DNA of 64,000 nt from assembly GCF_001424385.1 (NCBI RefSeq), contig NZ_LMPO01000009.1, forward strand, positions 515,628-579,627. The letters are read 5' to 3'. The notes under the pieces were generated by a model. The model had not been told where the DNA came from. It worked only from the letters and a program-made list of their open reading frames with translations, and did not search any database. The translations under genes and the position numbers were made by a program. How positions within the stretch are numbered: the first letter of the stretch is position 1; every line of letters begins with the position of its first letter. The DNA is from Curtobacterium sp. Leaf183. GTDB taxonomy: Bacteria > Actinomycetota > Actinomycetes > Actinomycetales > Microbacteriaceae. Shown here piece by piece: positions 8,776-17,767 of the stretch.

Positions 8776-9648
8776 ATGTACCTCGCCGTCGCACCGTTCT
8801 TCATCCTGTTCCTGGTGTTCGGGCTGTACCCGACGATGTACTCGCTCGTGCTGTCCTTCCAGGACTGGAACGGTCTGGGCGACCCGACCTGGGTCGGCCT
8901 GGAGAACTTCCAGAAGCTCTTCGCCGACCCGACGTTCTACCTGTCGATCCGCAACACCTTCGTCATCTTCGCGCTGTCGACGTTCCCGATGCTCGTCATC
9001 GCCATCGTCGTGGCGGCGATGCTCAACAGCGCCGTCCGCTACAGCACGGCACTCCGCATCGCCTACTTCATCCCGAACATCACGTCGGTCGTCGCCATGG
9101 CGGTGCTGTTCGGCTCGATCTTCGGGCAGAACTTCGGCCTGGCCAACACCCTGCTGCATGCCGTCGGTCTGCCCGCGGTGCCGTGGCTGAGCACGCCGTT
9201 CGGCATCCAGGTCACCGTGTCGCTCCTGATCACCTACCAGTGGACGGGCTACAACGCGATCATCTTCCTGGCCGGCATGCAGTCCATCGGCGGCGAGGTG
9301 TACGAGGCAGCCAAGATCGACGGCGCCGGCGCCTTCCGCAGCTTCTTCTCGATCACCCTGCCGCTGCTGCGCCCGACGGTGATCTTCGTGCTGGTCGTCA
9401 GCACGATCACCGGCCTGCAGAGCTTCACCGAGGCCCAGGTCCTGACCACCACCGCCGGGTCCACCAACAGCGGCGGTGCCGGGCAGGGCGGCCTGACGAT
9501 GGTCCTCTACTTCTACCAGCAGGCCTTCGGCTTCAACCGCTTCGGCTACGGCGCAGCCATCGCCTGGGGCGTGTTCCTCATCGTCGTCGTGTTCACGATC
9601 ATCAGCTGGCGCTTCACCGCCGGCCGCAAGGAAGAGGCACAGTCGTGA
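8776..9648 (+). CDS. ABC sugar importer permease 1 (possibly 5'-frameshifted)
   Basis: 290-residue inner-membrane permease with six predicted hydrophobic segments and the EAA loop EVYEAAKIDGAGAFRSF that docks the ATPase. The first usable start in this frame is the ATG of MYLAVAPFF. Upstream in the same frame, without any start codon, the DNA still reads RRWRGIRRTWP, which looks like a genuine basic cytoplasmic tail of such permeases. A GTG overlapping the previous stop (8724) starts a different frame. Either translation begins late at 8776 with a truncated tail, or a one-base indel separates the GTG from the body. It ends in a GTGA overlap with permease 2. Confidence 0.85.
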   Translation: MYLAVAPFFILFLVFGLYPTMYSLVLSFQDWNGLGDPTWVGLENFQKLFADPTFYLSIRNTFVIFALSTFPMLVIAIVVAAMLNSAVRYSTALRIAYFIPNITSVVAMAVLFGSIFGQNFGLANTLLHAVGLPAVPWLSTPFGIQVTVSLLITYQWTGYNAIIFLAGMQSIGGEVYEAAKIDGAGAFRSFFSITLPLLRPTVIFVLVVSTITGLQSFTEAQVLTTTAGSTNSGGAGQGGLTMVLYFYQQAFGFNRFGYGAAIAWGVFLIVVVFTIISWRFTAGRKEEAQS

Positions 9649-10538
9649 CCGTCCTGACCCAGCGCCCGACGGCGGCGCAGACCGAACCGCGCTCTCCCCT
9701 GACCCGGCGCCGCCACCGTCGACCGCCCGCGTCACGCGTGGTGCTGTACACGCTGCTCACCCTGGGCGCCGTGGTGTCGATCTTCCCGCTGTACTGGCTG
9801 TTCGTGATGGCGAGCAACACCACGAGCGACATCTACAAGTCGCCGCCGGTGTTCGTGCCGGGGCCGTGGCTCTTCCAGAACATCGGCGAGGTCTTCGACA
9901 AGATCGACTTCGGCGGCGCGCTGCTGAACACCGTGATCGTCTCGGTGAGCGTCACCGCGCTCGTGCTGTTCTTCGACTCGCTGGCGGCGTTCACGTTCGC
10001 CAAGTTCGACTTCCCGCTGCGCAAGACGCTGTTCACCGTGGTGCTCGTCACGTTCATGCTGCCGATGCAGCTGTCGGTGATCCCGCAGTTCATCACGATG
10101 ACGAACCTGGGCTGGGTCGGGCACCTGCAGGCGCTCATCGTGCCGGCCGCGGCGAACGCGTTCGGCATCTTCTGGCTGCGGCAGTACATCCTGTCGAGCG
10201 TCCCGGACGAGCTGATGGACGCCGCGGTGATCGACGGCGCCGGGTTCTTCCGGCAGTGGTGGACCGTGTGCCTGCCGCTCATCCGTCCGGGCCTGGGGTT
10301 CCTCGGGATCTTCACGTTCATCGGCTCGTGGAACGACTACCTGTGGCCGCTCATCGTGCTCAACGACCCGAACCACCTGACGCTGCAGGTCGCGATGGCG
10401 CAGCTCAACACCACCTTCGCGAACAACTACAGCATGGTGATGGCCGGCGCGCTGCTGTCCGTCCTGCCGTTGCTGGTCGTGTTCCTCATCGGTGCCCGCC
10501 AGTTCATCGGGGACATCGCCAAGGGCGCCATCAAGTGA
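9645..10538 (+). CDS. ABC sugar importer permease 2
   Basis: 297-residue inner-membrane permease of the carbohydrate CUT1 family. It has a basic cytoplasmic tail (about 20-30) followed by six transmembrane helices, starting with VVLYTLLTLGAVVSIFPLYW. The EAA motif ELMDAAVIDGAGFFRQWW near residue 190 contacts the shared ATPase, which is not encoded here. The GTG start overlaps the permease 1 stop by 4 bases. The frame is open far upstream through permease 1, but that stretch is out of register with the real upstream gene. Its own stop overlaps the GH2 start (GTGA). Confidence 0.9.
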   Translation: MTVLTQRPTAAQTEPRSPLTRRRHRRPPASRVVLYTLLTLGAVVSIFPLYWLFVMASNTTSDIYKSPPVFVPGPWLFQNIGEVFDKIDFGGALLNTVIVSVSVTALVLFFDSLAAFTFAKFDFPLRKTLFTVVLVTFMLPMQLSVIPQFITMTNLGWVGHLQALIVPAAANAFGIFWLRQYILSSVPDELMDAAVIDGAGFFRQWWTVCLPLIRPGLGFLGIFTFIGSWNDYLWPLIVLNDPNHLTLQVAMAQLNTTFANNYSMVMAGALLSVLPLLVVFLIGARQFIGDIAKGAIK

Positions 10539-13513
10539 GCGCACCGCACGCCGTCCGGCCCCTTGGGACCACGACGCCCGGCTCGGACTCGCGCCTGCCT
10601 CCTCGCGCACGGGTCCGGTCGGACGCCAGGGCACTGTCACTCGACGGCGTGTGGCGGTTCCGGCTCACCGACCACGCGCCGCTCGACGAGGTCGACGGCA
10701 TCCCGCCGTTCGCCGTGCACGGATCCGACGGCGCCGACTGGCACGACCTGGTCGTCCCGTCCCACTGGCCCCTGCACGGCCACGGATCCCCCTGGTACAC
10801 GAACATCCGCTACCCGTTCCCGGTCGACCCGCCGCACGTCCCCGACACGAACCCGACCGGCGACCACGTCCGCACGGTCGATCTCCCCGACGACTGGCCC
10901 GCGACCGGGCGGACCGTGCTGCGGCTCGACGGCGCCGAGTCGCTCGCCCATGTGTGGGTCAACGGCACCGAGATCGGCTGGTCCACCGGCAGCCGGCTCG
11001 CGGTCGAGTACGACGTCACCGACGTGCTGCGTCCGGGCACCAACACGGTCGCGCTCCGTGTGCACCAGTGGTCGCAGGGCAGTTACCTCGAGGACCAGGA
11101 CCAGTGGTGGCTGCCGGGCGTCTTCCGCTCGGTCGCGCTGGAACACCGCCCGGTCGACGCGCTCGACGACGTCTTCGTCACCGCAGACCGCGACCCCGTC
11201 ACGGGCCGCGGCCGGCTGCGCATCGAGACGGTCACCACCGCCGGGTCGGTCACGGTCCGGCTGCCGGAGACCGGACTGGAGGCCCGGATCAGCCCCGCCT
11301 CGCCGGCCCACCTCGACGTCGGCGTCGTCGACGCGTGGTCGGCCGAGATCCCCCGGCTGTACGACCTGACGGTCGCGACCGACGGCGAACGGGTCCGCAT
11401 GCGGGTCGGGTTCCGTCGCGTCGAGGTCGTCGGCGACCAGCTGCTGGCCAACGGCGTCCCGCTCGTGTTCCACGGCGTGAACCGGCACGAGACCCACCCC
11501 GACCTCGGCCGGGTGTTCGACGAGGACGTGGTCCGCGCCGACCTCGCGCTCATGAAGCGCCACAACGTCCAGGCGGTCCGCACCGCCCACCAGCCGCCGC
11601 ACCCGCGCTTCCTCGAGCTCGCCGACGAGCTCGGGTTCTGGGTCGTGCTGGAGTGCGACCTCGAGACCCACGGCTTCTGGGAGGTCGACTGGGTCGGCAA
11701 CCCCTCCGACGACCCGACGTGGCGCGACGCGTACCTGGACCGGGTACGGCGCACCGTCGAGCGGGACAAGAACCACGCCTCGGTCGTGATGTGGTCGCTC
11801 GGCAACGAGTCCGGCACCGGGCGGAACCTGGCGGCGATGGCGGACTGGATCCGACAGCGCGACCCCTCGCGGCCGATCCACTACGAGGGCGACGTCGACG
11901 GCGCGTACACGGACGTCTACTCGCGGATGTACCCGACGCTCGAGGAGATCGACTCGGTGTGCGGCACGGTCACGATGCCGGTGCACGAGACCTCGGGTCC
12001 CGCCGCCGGTGCCCGACAGCGGGCCAAGCCGTTCCTGCTGTGCGAGTACGGCCACGCGATGGGCAACGGGCCGGGCATGCTCGCCGAGTACCAGGAGCGC
12101 ATCGAGCGGTGGCCGTCGCTGCACGGCGGGTTCGTGTGGGAGTGGCGGGACCACGGCCTCCGCACCCGGACGGCCGACGGCACGACGTACTTCGGGTACG
12201 GCGGCGACTTCGGCGAGCCCGTCCACGACGGGGTCTTCGTGATGGACGGTCTGGTGCTGTCCGACGGCACGCCCACCCCCGCACTCGCCGACCTGGCGGC
12301 GCTCTGGGCGCCCGTCCGCTTCGTCCGGACGGGCTCGTCGCTGACCGTCCGGAACCTCCGGGCGCACGCCGACACAGCAGACCTGGTCGTGTCGTGGGAG
12401 CTGCGGGTCGACGGACGCGCGGTCGACGACGGGACGCTGGACGTGCCTCCCGTCCGCCCCGGTTCGGAGGCGACAGTCGCCCTGCCGAGCGAGGCGATCG
12501 CCCCGCGGCGAGGCCACCGTGCGCACCTGACCTTCCGAGCGGACCTGCGTGCCGACACCGCATGGGCGGACGCCGGGCACGCCGTCGCGAGCGGCCAGGT
12601 CGCGGCCGACGTGGTCGCAGTCGAGCCCGTCGAGGCCGAGTCCGGCCGGCCGGGCCGGACCGCACTGCCGGTGTCCGCGGTGTTCTCGGACGACGGCACG
12701 CTGCGGTCGTGGCGCGGTGTCCCGCTCGCCGGACCGCGGCCGGAACTGTGGCGTGCGCCCACCGAGAACGACCGTGCCGCCGGACAGGGGTCCTCCGAGA
12801 CGGTGCTGCCGGAACTCACCTCGGGACGGGGCGACGAGTCCGTCCCGCCGTCCGCCGACCGCTGGCGCGAGCGGGGCCTCGACCGGCTGACACACCGCGT
12901 GCTGTCGCTCGAGACCGACGGGCGGGCCCTCGTGCAGCGCGTCCGGTCGATGCCGGCGGGCTCCTCGACGGGCATCGAGTCCGAGTTCCGCTGGACCGGC
13001 GACGACGGCAGCCTGCGCCTGCGCTGGACCACCGTGCCGATCGGTCCGTGGGACTGCACGTGGCCGCGGATCGGGCTGCACCTGGAGCTGCCCGAGGACC
13101 TGACCGACGACGCCTCGTGGTGGGGCACCGGTCCGCACGAGTCCTACGCCGACGCCCGCAACGGCGTCGAGGTCGGACGCTTCACCGCGCCGATCGACGA
13201 CCTCGGCATCCGGTACGCGCGGCCGCAGGAGACCGGGCACCGGCCGGGGCTGCACGAACTGCGGCTCGGTCCGCTCGTCGTCGCCGCCGCCGAGGGGCAC
13301 GGCGCCACGCTGCCCGGCTTCCAGGTCGCGCGGCACAGCGCCCAGCAGTGGAGCGCCGTCGGGCACGCGCACGAGCTGCCGGCGTCCGATCGACTCCACC
13401 TGTACCTCGACGCTGCGCAGCACGGGCTCGGGTCACGGGCATGCGGGCCGGACGTGCTCCCCCGATACGCACTCTGGCCGCGGCAGGTGGCGCTCGACAT
13501 CACGTTCCGCTGA
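10535..13513 (+). CDS. GH2 beta-galactosidase-type glycoside hydrolase
   Basis: 992-residue GH2 enzyme of LacZ architecture: sugar-binding jelly roll (about 40-210, with PWYTNIRYPFPVDPP), immunoglobulin-like domain, TIM barrel (about 300-600), second Ig-like domain and a C-terminal beta-sandwich with WWGTGPHESYADA. The acid/base Glu is in LGNESG near residue 423, and the nucleophile Glu is in CEYGHAMGNG near residue 503. It has no signal peptide and acts on imported substrate. The GTG start overlaps the permease stop by 4 bases, so it is the last gene of the PfkB/ABC operon. Beta-galactosidase is most likely from the LacZ-like motifs; beta-mannosidase or beta-glucuronidase are less likely. 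Confidence 0.88.
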   Translation: MSAPHAVRPLGTTTPGSDSRLPPRARVRSDARALSLDGVWRFRLTDHAPLDEVDGIPPFAVHGSDGADWHDLVVPSHWPLHGHGSPWYTNIRYPFPVDPPHVPDTNPTGDHVRTVDLPDDWPATGRTVLRLDGAESLAHVWVNGTEIGWSTGSRLAVEYDVTDVLRPGTNTVALRVHQWSQGSYLEDQDQWWLPGVFRSVALEHRPVDALDDVFVTADRDPVTGRGRLRIETVTTAGSVTVRLPETGLEARISPASPAHLDVGVVDAWSAEIPRLYDLTVATDGERVRMRVGFRRVEVVGDQLLANGVPLVFHGVNRHETHPDLGRVFDEDVVRADLALMKRHNVQAVRTAHQPPHPRFLELADELGFWVVLECDLETHGFWEVDWVGNPSDDPTWRDAYLDRVRRTVERDKNHASVVMWSLGNESGTGRNLAAMADWIRQRDPSRPIHYEGDVDGAYTDVYSRMYPTLEEIDSVCGTVTMPVHETSGPAAGARQRAKPFLLCEYGHAMGNGPGMLAEYQERIERWPSLHGGFVWEWRDHGLRTRTADGTTYFGYGGDFGEPVHDGVFVMDGLVLSDGTPTPALADLAALWAPVRFVRTGSSLTVRNLRAHADTADLVVSWELRVDGRAVDDGTLDVPPVRPGSEATVALPSEAIAPRRGHRAHLTFRADLRADTAWADAGHAVASGQVAADVVAVEPVEAESGRPGRTALPVSAVFSDDGTLRSWRGVPLAGPRPELWRAPTENDRAAGQGSSETVLPELTSGRGDESVPPSADRWRERGLDRLTHRVLSLETDGRALVQRVRSMPAGSSTGIESEFRWTGDDGSLRLRWTTVPIGPWDCTWPRIGLHLELPEDLTDDASWWGTGPHESYADARNGVEVGRFTAPIDDLGIRYARPQETGHRPGLHELRLGPLVVAAAEGHGATLPGFQVARHSAQQWSAVGHAHELPASDRLHLYLDAAQHGLGSRACGPDVLPRYALWPRQVALDITFR

Positions 13514-13584
13514 CCGGGCGGGGTGCGGCGGCGGTCCGTGCGAGCTTGGCCGCCCGGTGCGCGGTTGCCCCCCCCCGCACCGGG

Positions 13585-13646
13585 CCGTCAACCTCGCACC
13601 GAGCGGGAAGCTCGCACCGTGCTCGAGGCCGTCAGCCTCGCACCGT
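13585..13646. repeat. Interspersed CTCGCACCG repeats
   Basis: Two copies of an 18-mer, CCGTCAACCTCGCACCGA (13585-13602) and CCGTCAGCCTCGCACCGT (13629-13646), plus a CTCGCACCG at 13611-13619. A third 18-mer copy is at 19111-19128. A run of C lies just upstream near 13570. The last copy covers the 3' end of the ApbE gene. Confidence 0.65.
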
Positions 13647-14375
13647 GCTCGGTTGCGTCAGCGCGGCGGTCGCGCGGCCCGGCGTCGCCCACACCCGGCC
13701 GTCGGCACTGAACGCGATGACGTCGACGTCCTCGTCCGCGGTGAACCCGGCCAGGTCGGTCTCGTCGCCGGCGACGATCGCGGTGGCGAGCACGTCGGCG
13801 GTGACGATGTCGTCGGCGACCACGGTGGCCTGGACGAACGTCGGGGCGGCGCGGCGCCAGATGTGTTCCCCGCGTTCCGCCGTGCCGGACGTCGCGACCG
13901 CCCGACGGGGTGCTGTGAGGGGGACGACGGCGACCACCCGCTGCCGGTCGGTCGGGTCGACGATCCCGACGCCCCAGGGCTGCTCCTCGTGCTGCCCGCG
14001 CACCAGCACGTCGCCGCCCACGCTGAGCATCCAGTCGTGACCAGCCGCGTCGAGCACCGTGCCGGCGTCACGGATGGCCATCGCCTTGACGACCCCGGAC
14101 AGGTCGACGACGCCGTCCGGGCGGTGCGGGGTGAACGCCCCGTGGGTCCGGTCACGCCATGCCAGCGCCAGGGCGTACGTCGCACGGACCTCGTCCGGGG
14201 TGTCCGGCAGGCGGAGCGCCCCGTCGGCCACGCGGCGCAGCACCGAGCTCGGGTCGTACAGGCTGTAGCGGTGGTCGTACCCGGCGAAGACGCTGCGGAC
14301 CTCGGCCGCGGTGGCGTCGTCGGCACCGCGGAGGCTGACCACGGTGCCCATCGTCGGGAACGTCCGGACGCTCAC
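13632..14375 (-). CDS. apbE: FAD:protein FMN transferase (ApbE family)
   Basis: 247-residue ApbE-family flavin transferase. It attaches FMN covalently to a Thr of target proteins outside the cytoplasm, using FAD and Mg2+. The N-terminus TFPTMGTVVSLR matches the family's MGT opening; DLSGVVKAMAI (DLGGIAKGYA-type) and LSVGGDVLVRG follow. It is shorter than the usual 300-340 residues and lacks an obvious signal peptide. The ATG overlaps the FMN-binding protein stop by 4 bases, so the target and its modifier are co-translated. The last residues (STVRG) are encoded by the 18-mer repeat, suggesting the C-terminus was altered by repeat insertion. Confidence 0.88.
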   Translation of the reverse strand: MSVRTFPTMGTVVSLRGADDATAAEVRSVFAGYDHRYSLYDPSSVLRRVADGALRLPDTPDEVRATYALALAWRDRTHGAFTPHRPDGVVDLSGVVKAMAIRDAGTVLDAAGHDWMLSVGGDVLVRGQHEEQPWGVGIVDPTDRQRVVAVVPLTAPRRAVATSGTAERGEHIWRRAAPTFVQATVVADDIVTADVLATAIVAGDETDLAGFTADEDVDVIAFSADGRVWATPGRATAALTQPSTVRG

Positions 14376-14845
14376 AGGCCCGCCTGGTCGATCGCGGACT
14401 GCAGTGAGGTGACGTAGCCGTCGCTGGTGTAGGTCGCGCCGCTCACCGCCTGGATCTTCGCGGACTGCGCCTGCAGGGCCTCCTGCCGCAGGATCGGGGC
14501 GGCCTGCTGGCTGATCTGCACCGAGCGACCGCCGTCGTTGGTCAGCTGGAGCGCCGTCACCTCGGTGATCTTCCCGCTGGCCACCGTGATCTCGACCTGG
14601 ACCGGTCCGTACCGGGTCTGGGCGGTGGTGCCGGTGAACGTGCCGGACGCGGTCGAGGTCCCGGTCCCGGTGGACGCGCCACCGCTCGACGTGCCTCCGG
14701 AGGTACCGCTGCCCGACGAGGTGCTGCCGCTGGTCGTGCCCTGCTGCACCGGTGTCGTCACCGCCGGCTGCGCGCCGAGCTGCCAGCCGATGACCAGGAC
14801 CGCGGCGGACGAGACGATCCCGCCGGCCACCATCCGCGCCCTCAC
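14372..14845 (-). CDS. Membrane-anchored FMN-binding domain protein
   Basis: 157 residues. An N-terminal membrane anchor/signal (about 5-25) is followed by a Ser/Gly/Thr-rich low-complexity linker (about 38-70) and an FMN_bind domain (about 75-157). The motif SGATYTSDGY matches the ApbE target pattern, where a Thr carries phosphoester-linked FMN. This makes it an extracytoplasmic one-domain flavin electron carrier, and the ApbE gene that would modify it overlaps its 3' end. Its start overlaps the stop of the upstream ferric-reductase-like gene (ATGA). The likely role is to pass electrons from the membrane reductase to an external acceptor (inference). Confidence 0.88.
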   Translation of the reverse strand: MRARMVAGGIVSSAAVLVIGWQLGAQPAVTTPVQQGTTSGSTSSGSGTSGGTSSGGASTGTGTSTASGTFTGTTAQTRYGPVQVEITVASGKITEVTALQLTNDGGRSVQISQQAAPILRQEALQAQSAKIQAVSGATYTSDGYVTSLQSAIDQAGL

Positions 14846-16284
14846 GAGCCGAACCGTTCCTGGTGGATCTGGTGTTCGGGGACGCCGGCGAGCCGGGCCT
14901 CGCGGACGACCAGGTCAGCCCACACCTGCGGGCCGCACACGTACAGGTCGGACTCGAGCAGGCGCGGGAACACCGCGCGCAGCGTCACACCGCGTCGGAC
15001 GTCGTCCTCGGTCATCCAGCTCTCGCGGGACCATGCGCGGGGACCGACCATGGTGGCGCACACGCTGCCGGTCGACGCGGCCAACGCTGCGGTCTCGTGC
15101 CACAGGTACTGCTGGTCGGCGTCCGTCCCGCGCAGCAGCACGGTCGCCTCGCCCGGCCGCAGGTCGGTGTCCTCGAGCAGCGCGCGGACCGGGGTGATGC
15201 CGATCCCGGACGCGACGAGCGCCAGGAAGGGAGCCGTCCGGGCTCGCGTGGTGAACAGTCCGTAGGGCCCCTCGAGCGAGACGACCGCCCCGGGGGTGAT
15301 CCGACCGAGTCGGGCCGATCCGGCGCCGAGGTCGCGCACGGTGATGCGTGCAGAGCGGGCACCGGGAACGGCGGAGAACGAGACCGGGTGTGCGTGCCAC
15401 CAGGTCCGTGCGGTCCAGAACCGCCACACGCCGTACTGCCCGCCGCGCACTCCCAGCCGGTCGAGGTCCCGCCCGGTCAGGTGGATCGACACCACGCCGG
15501 GTGCGATCGGCTCCACCGCCACGACACGGATGCGGTGCCGCAGGGAGACCACGACGGGCAGCAGGAACCGGTACACGACGATGAGCCCGAGCGCGATCAC
15601 GTACAGCGCGATCCAGTACACCCGCTGCCAGGTGCCGTTCGCCAGGACGCTGCCGACGCTGAGCATGTGCGGCAGCGCCACGAGCACCGCGGCGTAGCTG
15701 AGCAGGTGGATCACGTGCCACGCCTCGTACGGCAGGCGCCGGCGCACGGCGACGAGCGACGTCACCACGACGGCCACGAACAGCCCGAGTCCCAGGTACG
15801 CCAGCGGCATGTCCGGCGTCGAGAACAGCGCGATGGTCTCGGCGATCGGGTTCGTCCGGTCCGCCGCGCCGTAGCCCAGGGTGAGCAACAGGCCGTGTGC
15901 GAGCAGCAGGTACAGCACGGGCTTGCCGAGCGAGCGGTGCACGGCGATCGCGGTGTCCTGGCCGAAGGTGCGGTCGATGAGCGGGACCCGGGCGGCCAGC
16001 ACGAGCATGACCAGCACCAGGTCGGTCGCGACCAGCCCCGCGACGATGCCCGCGTCGGTCAGCCAGCCGCTGATGCCGGACACCGTGTGCGACCCCGGCG
16101 AGGCCAGCCAGAGCGCGACCGCGGCGGCAGCCGACGCCCACGCCAGGACACCCAGCAGGTCGCCCGCGGCGGTGCGCCGACGGTGGGCTCGGCGGCGGCG
16201 TCCGACAGCGACGTCGAGCGGCTCGGCAGCGGGTGGGACCGCGTGTCGGACGGCGGTGCGGGCGGGGCGAGCGGTGTCGATCAT
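14842..16284 (-). CDS. Ferric-reductase-like transmembrane flavocytochrome (FAD/NAD(P) oxidoreductase)
   Basis: 480 residues. The N-terminal half has about six membrane helices with histidines suited to heme ligation (HRSLGKP, AHGLLL, WHVIHLLSYAAV, LPHML), as in ferric reductases and NADPH oxidases. The C-terminal half is a ferredoxin-reductase-type module: GQYGVWRFW and HPVSFSAVP for FAD, GIGITPVRALL and CGPQVW for NAD(P)H. It should move electrons from cytoplasmic NAD(P)H across the membrane. I chose the ATG at 16284 because GAGGAG lies 7 bases upstream. It is the first gene of the operon with the FMN-binding protein and ApbE. Confidence 0.88.
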   Translation of the reverse strand: MIDTARPARTAVRHAVPPAAEPLDVAVGRRRRAHRRRTAAGDLLGVLAWASAAAAVALWLASPGSHTVSGISGWLTDAGIVAGLVATDLVLVMLVLAARVPLIDRTFGQDTAIAVHRSLGKPVLYLLLAHGLLLTLGYGAADRTNPIAETIALFSTPDMPLAYLGLGLFVAVVVTSLVAVRRRLPYEAWHVIHLLSYAAVLVALPHMLSVGSVLANGTWQRVYWIALYVIALGLIVVYRFLLPVVVSLRHRIRVVAVEPIAPGVVSIHLTGRDLDRLGVRGGQYGVWRFWTARTWWHAHPVSFSAVPGARSARITVRDLGAGSARLGRITPGAVVSLEGPYGLFTTRARTAPFLALVASGIGITPVRALLEDTDLRPGEATVLLRGTDADQQYLWHETAALAASTGSVCATMVGPRAWSRESWMTEDDVRRGVTLRAVFPRLLESDLYVCGPQVWADLVVREARLAGVPEHQIHQERFGS

Positions 16285-16363
16285 CGTCGCGCTCCTCTTC
16301 AGCAGGTGGTCGGGTGACACACAGCCTGAGGATGACTCCTATGCGTGGACCGGGAACGGCCAC

Positions 16364-16395
16364 GGCGCTTCGTTCGAGACCTCGAACGAAGCGCC
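16364..16395. promoter_or_regulatory. Perfect 15-bp inverted repeat before the flavin operon
   Basis: The arms GGCGCTTCGTTCGAG and CTCGAACGAAGCGCC are separated by AC. It lies 5 bases past the histidine kinase stop and about 80 bases before the ferric-reductase start. It may be a terminator for the two-component genes, but there is no T-run. It contains TTCGAGACCTC, one base different from TTCGAAACCTC upstream of the response regulator, so it may also be a binding site. Confidence 0.55.
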
Positions 16396-16399
16396 GCCG

Positions 16400-17767
16400 T
16401 CAGAGCGCGGGCAACCGGACCACGGCCTCCGCGCCCCCGCCCACCGGGTTGGCGAGTGATGCGCTCCCGCCGGCCCGCTCAGCCACGGCCCGCACGAGCG
16501 CGAGCCCGAGCCCGCTGCCGCCGAGCCGGGAGCGCCGGGCCTCGTCGGCACGCGTGAACCGGTCGAACGCCCGCGGGAGGAAGTCCACCGGCACGCCGGG
16601 ACCGTCGTCGGTGACCCGCAGGACCAGGCCGAGCCGGTCCTCCTGGCCGAGTGCCACCCGCACCACACCACCCGCACTGCCGGCGGCGACCGCGTTCGCG
16701 ACCAGGTTGTCGACGACGCGGGCGAAGGCCGCGGTGCCGATCGCGTACCGGACGTCGCTGTCGGGCGCTTCGACGTCGAAGTCGATGTCGCGGTCCTCGA
16801 CCCCGCCGAGCGCCCGGGCGCGGTCCACGCTGCCCATCAACTCGGTGACGAGGTCGCGCGCTGTCGTGGTCGGCTGCGGACCGTCCTCGTCCAGGCGGCT
16901 CAGCTCGAGCAGCGTGTTCGCCAGCGCGACGAGCCGCCCCGCGTCGACCTCGGCCGCGCTCAGCTCGCGTTCGAGTGCCTCGGCGTCGCCGGACTCGCGG
17001 TGTGCCAGCTCCAGCCGCGCCGTCAGCGCCGCCAACGGGGTGCGCAGTTCGTGGCTGGCGTCGGAGACCATCTGTCGCTCGCGTGCGGCGTCCGCGCGCT
17101 GCCGGTCGATGAACGCGTTGAGGGTCCGCGCCAGGTCGTCGAGCTCGTCGGCCGACGTGCCGACGGGCAGGTGCCCACCGCTGCGGCCCGCGCTGATGTC
17201 CTCGGCGGTGCGTCGCAACCGACCCACCGGCCGGAGCGCCAGCGTCGAGAGCAGCCACGCCGTCCCCGCGAACGCCGCGACGGCCAGGAGCACCCCGATC
17301 ACCAGGGACCGGTCGACGCGTTCCAGGGTCTCCTGCCCGGCGCGGCCGTCGTGTGCGGCCCAGACGACGAACGTCCCACGGTCGTTGACGACCGGGGTGC
17401 CGACGACCGTGACGCTCCGACGGTCGGTGTGCAGGCGCAGCGTGACCTGGTCGTCCGGGACGGTGTCGGGCAGCACCCGGCGGACGTCGGCCGGAAGGGC
17501 GTCGACGACCCAGCTGCCGTCCGCACTCCGGATGCCGACCAGGACGTCCTCGGCCGGGCGGTCCGGCGGTTCGTCGGGGTTGTTCCGCAGGTCGGAGACG
17601 AACGGGGCGGCGTCACCCGCGGCCAGCGACCGGTCCGTCGCGAGCGTCGCCTGCCGGATCTGCAGGTGCAGCACCCCGGCCGCCCCGGTGAGCACGACGG
17701 CACCGATGAGCAGACTGCCCAGGGTGATGCGCGCACGGATCGACAGGCGCCCCAGGACCCGCATCAC
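16400..17767 (-). CDS. Sensor histidine kinase (two-component system 1)
   Basis: 455-residue membrane histidine kinase. TM1 is at about 12-34, an extracellular sensor of about 120 residues follows, then TM2 (about 155-176), HAMP (about 177-228), HisKA with the phospho-acceptor His239 in SDASHELRTPLAAL, and HATPase with N-box DNLVANAVAAG, G1 DDGPGVP and G2 GSGLGLALV. The first codons are GTG ATG; the GTG gives a 4-base overlap and the ATG a 1-base overlap with the response regulator stop. It works with the regulator encoded just upstream. The signal is unknown; the adjacent flavin redox operon suggests a redox or envelope cue. Confidence 0.9.
   Translation of the reverse strand: MMRVLGRLSIRARITLGSLLIGAVVLTGAAGVLHLQIRQATLATDRSLAAGDAAPFVSDLRNNPDEPPDRPAEDVLVGIRSADGSWVVDALPADVRRVLPDTVPDDQVTLRLHTDRRSVTVVGTPVVNDRGTFVVWAAHDGRAGQETLERVDRSLVIGVLLAVAAFAGTAWLLSTLALRPVGRLRRTAEDISAGRSGGHLPVGTSADELDDLARTLNAFIDRQRADAARERQMVSDASHELRTPLAALTARLELAHRESGDAEALERELSAAEVDAGRLVALANTLLELSRLDEDGPQPTTTARDLVTELMGSVDRARALGGVEDRDIDFDVEAPDSDVRYAIGTAAFARVVDNLVANAVAAGSAGGVVRVALGQEDRLGLVLRVTDDGPGVPVDFLPRAFDRFTRADEARRSRLGGSGLGLALVRAVAERAGGSASLANPVGGGAEAVVRLPAL

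Noticed and set aside
10637-13423. 928-codon frame antisense to the GH2 gene
   Set aside because: No recognisable domain, no start signals; mirrors the codon bias of the real gene.
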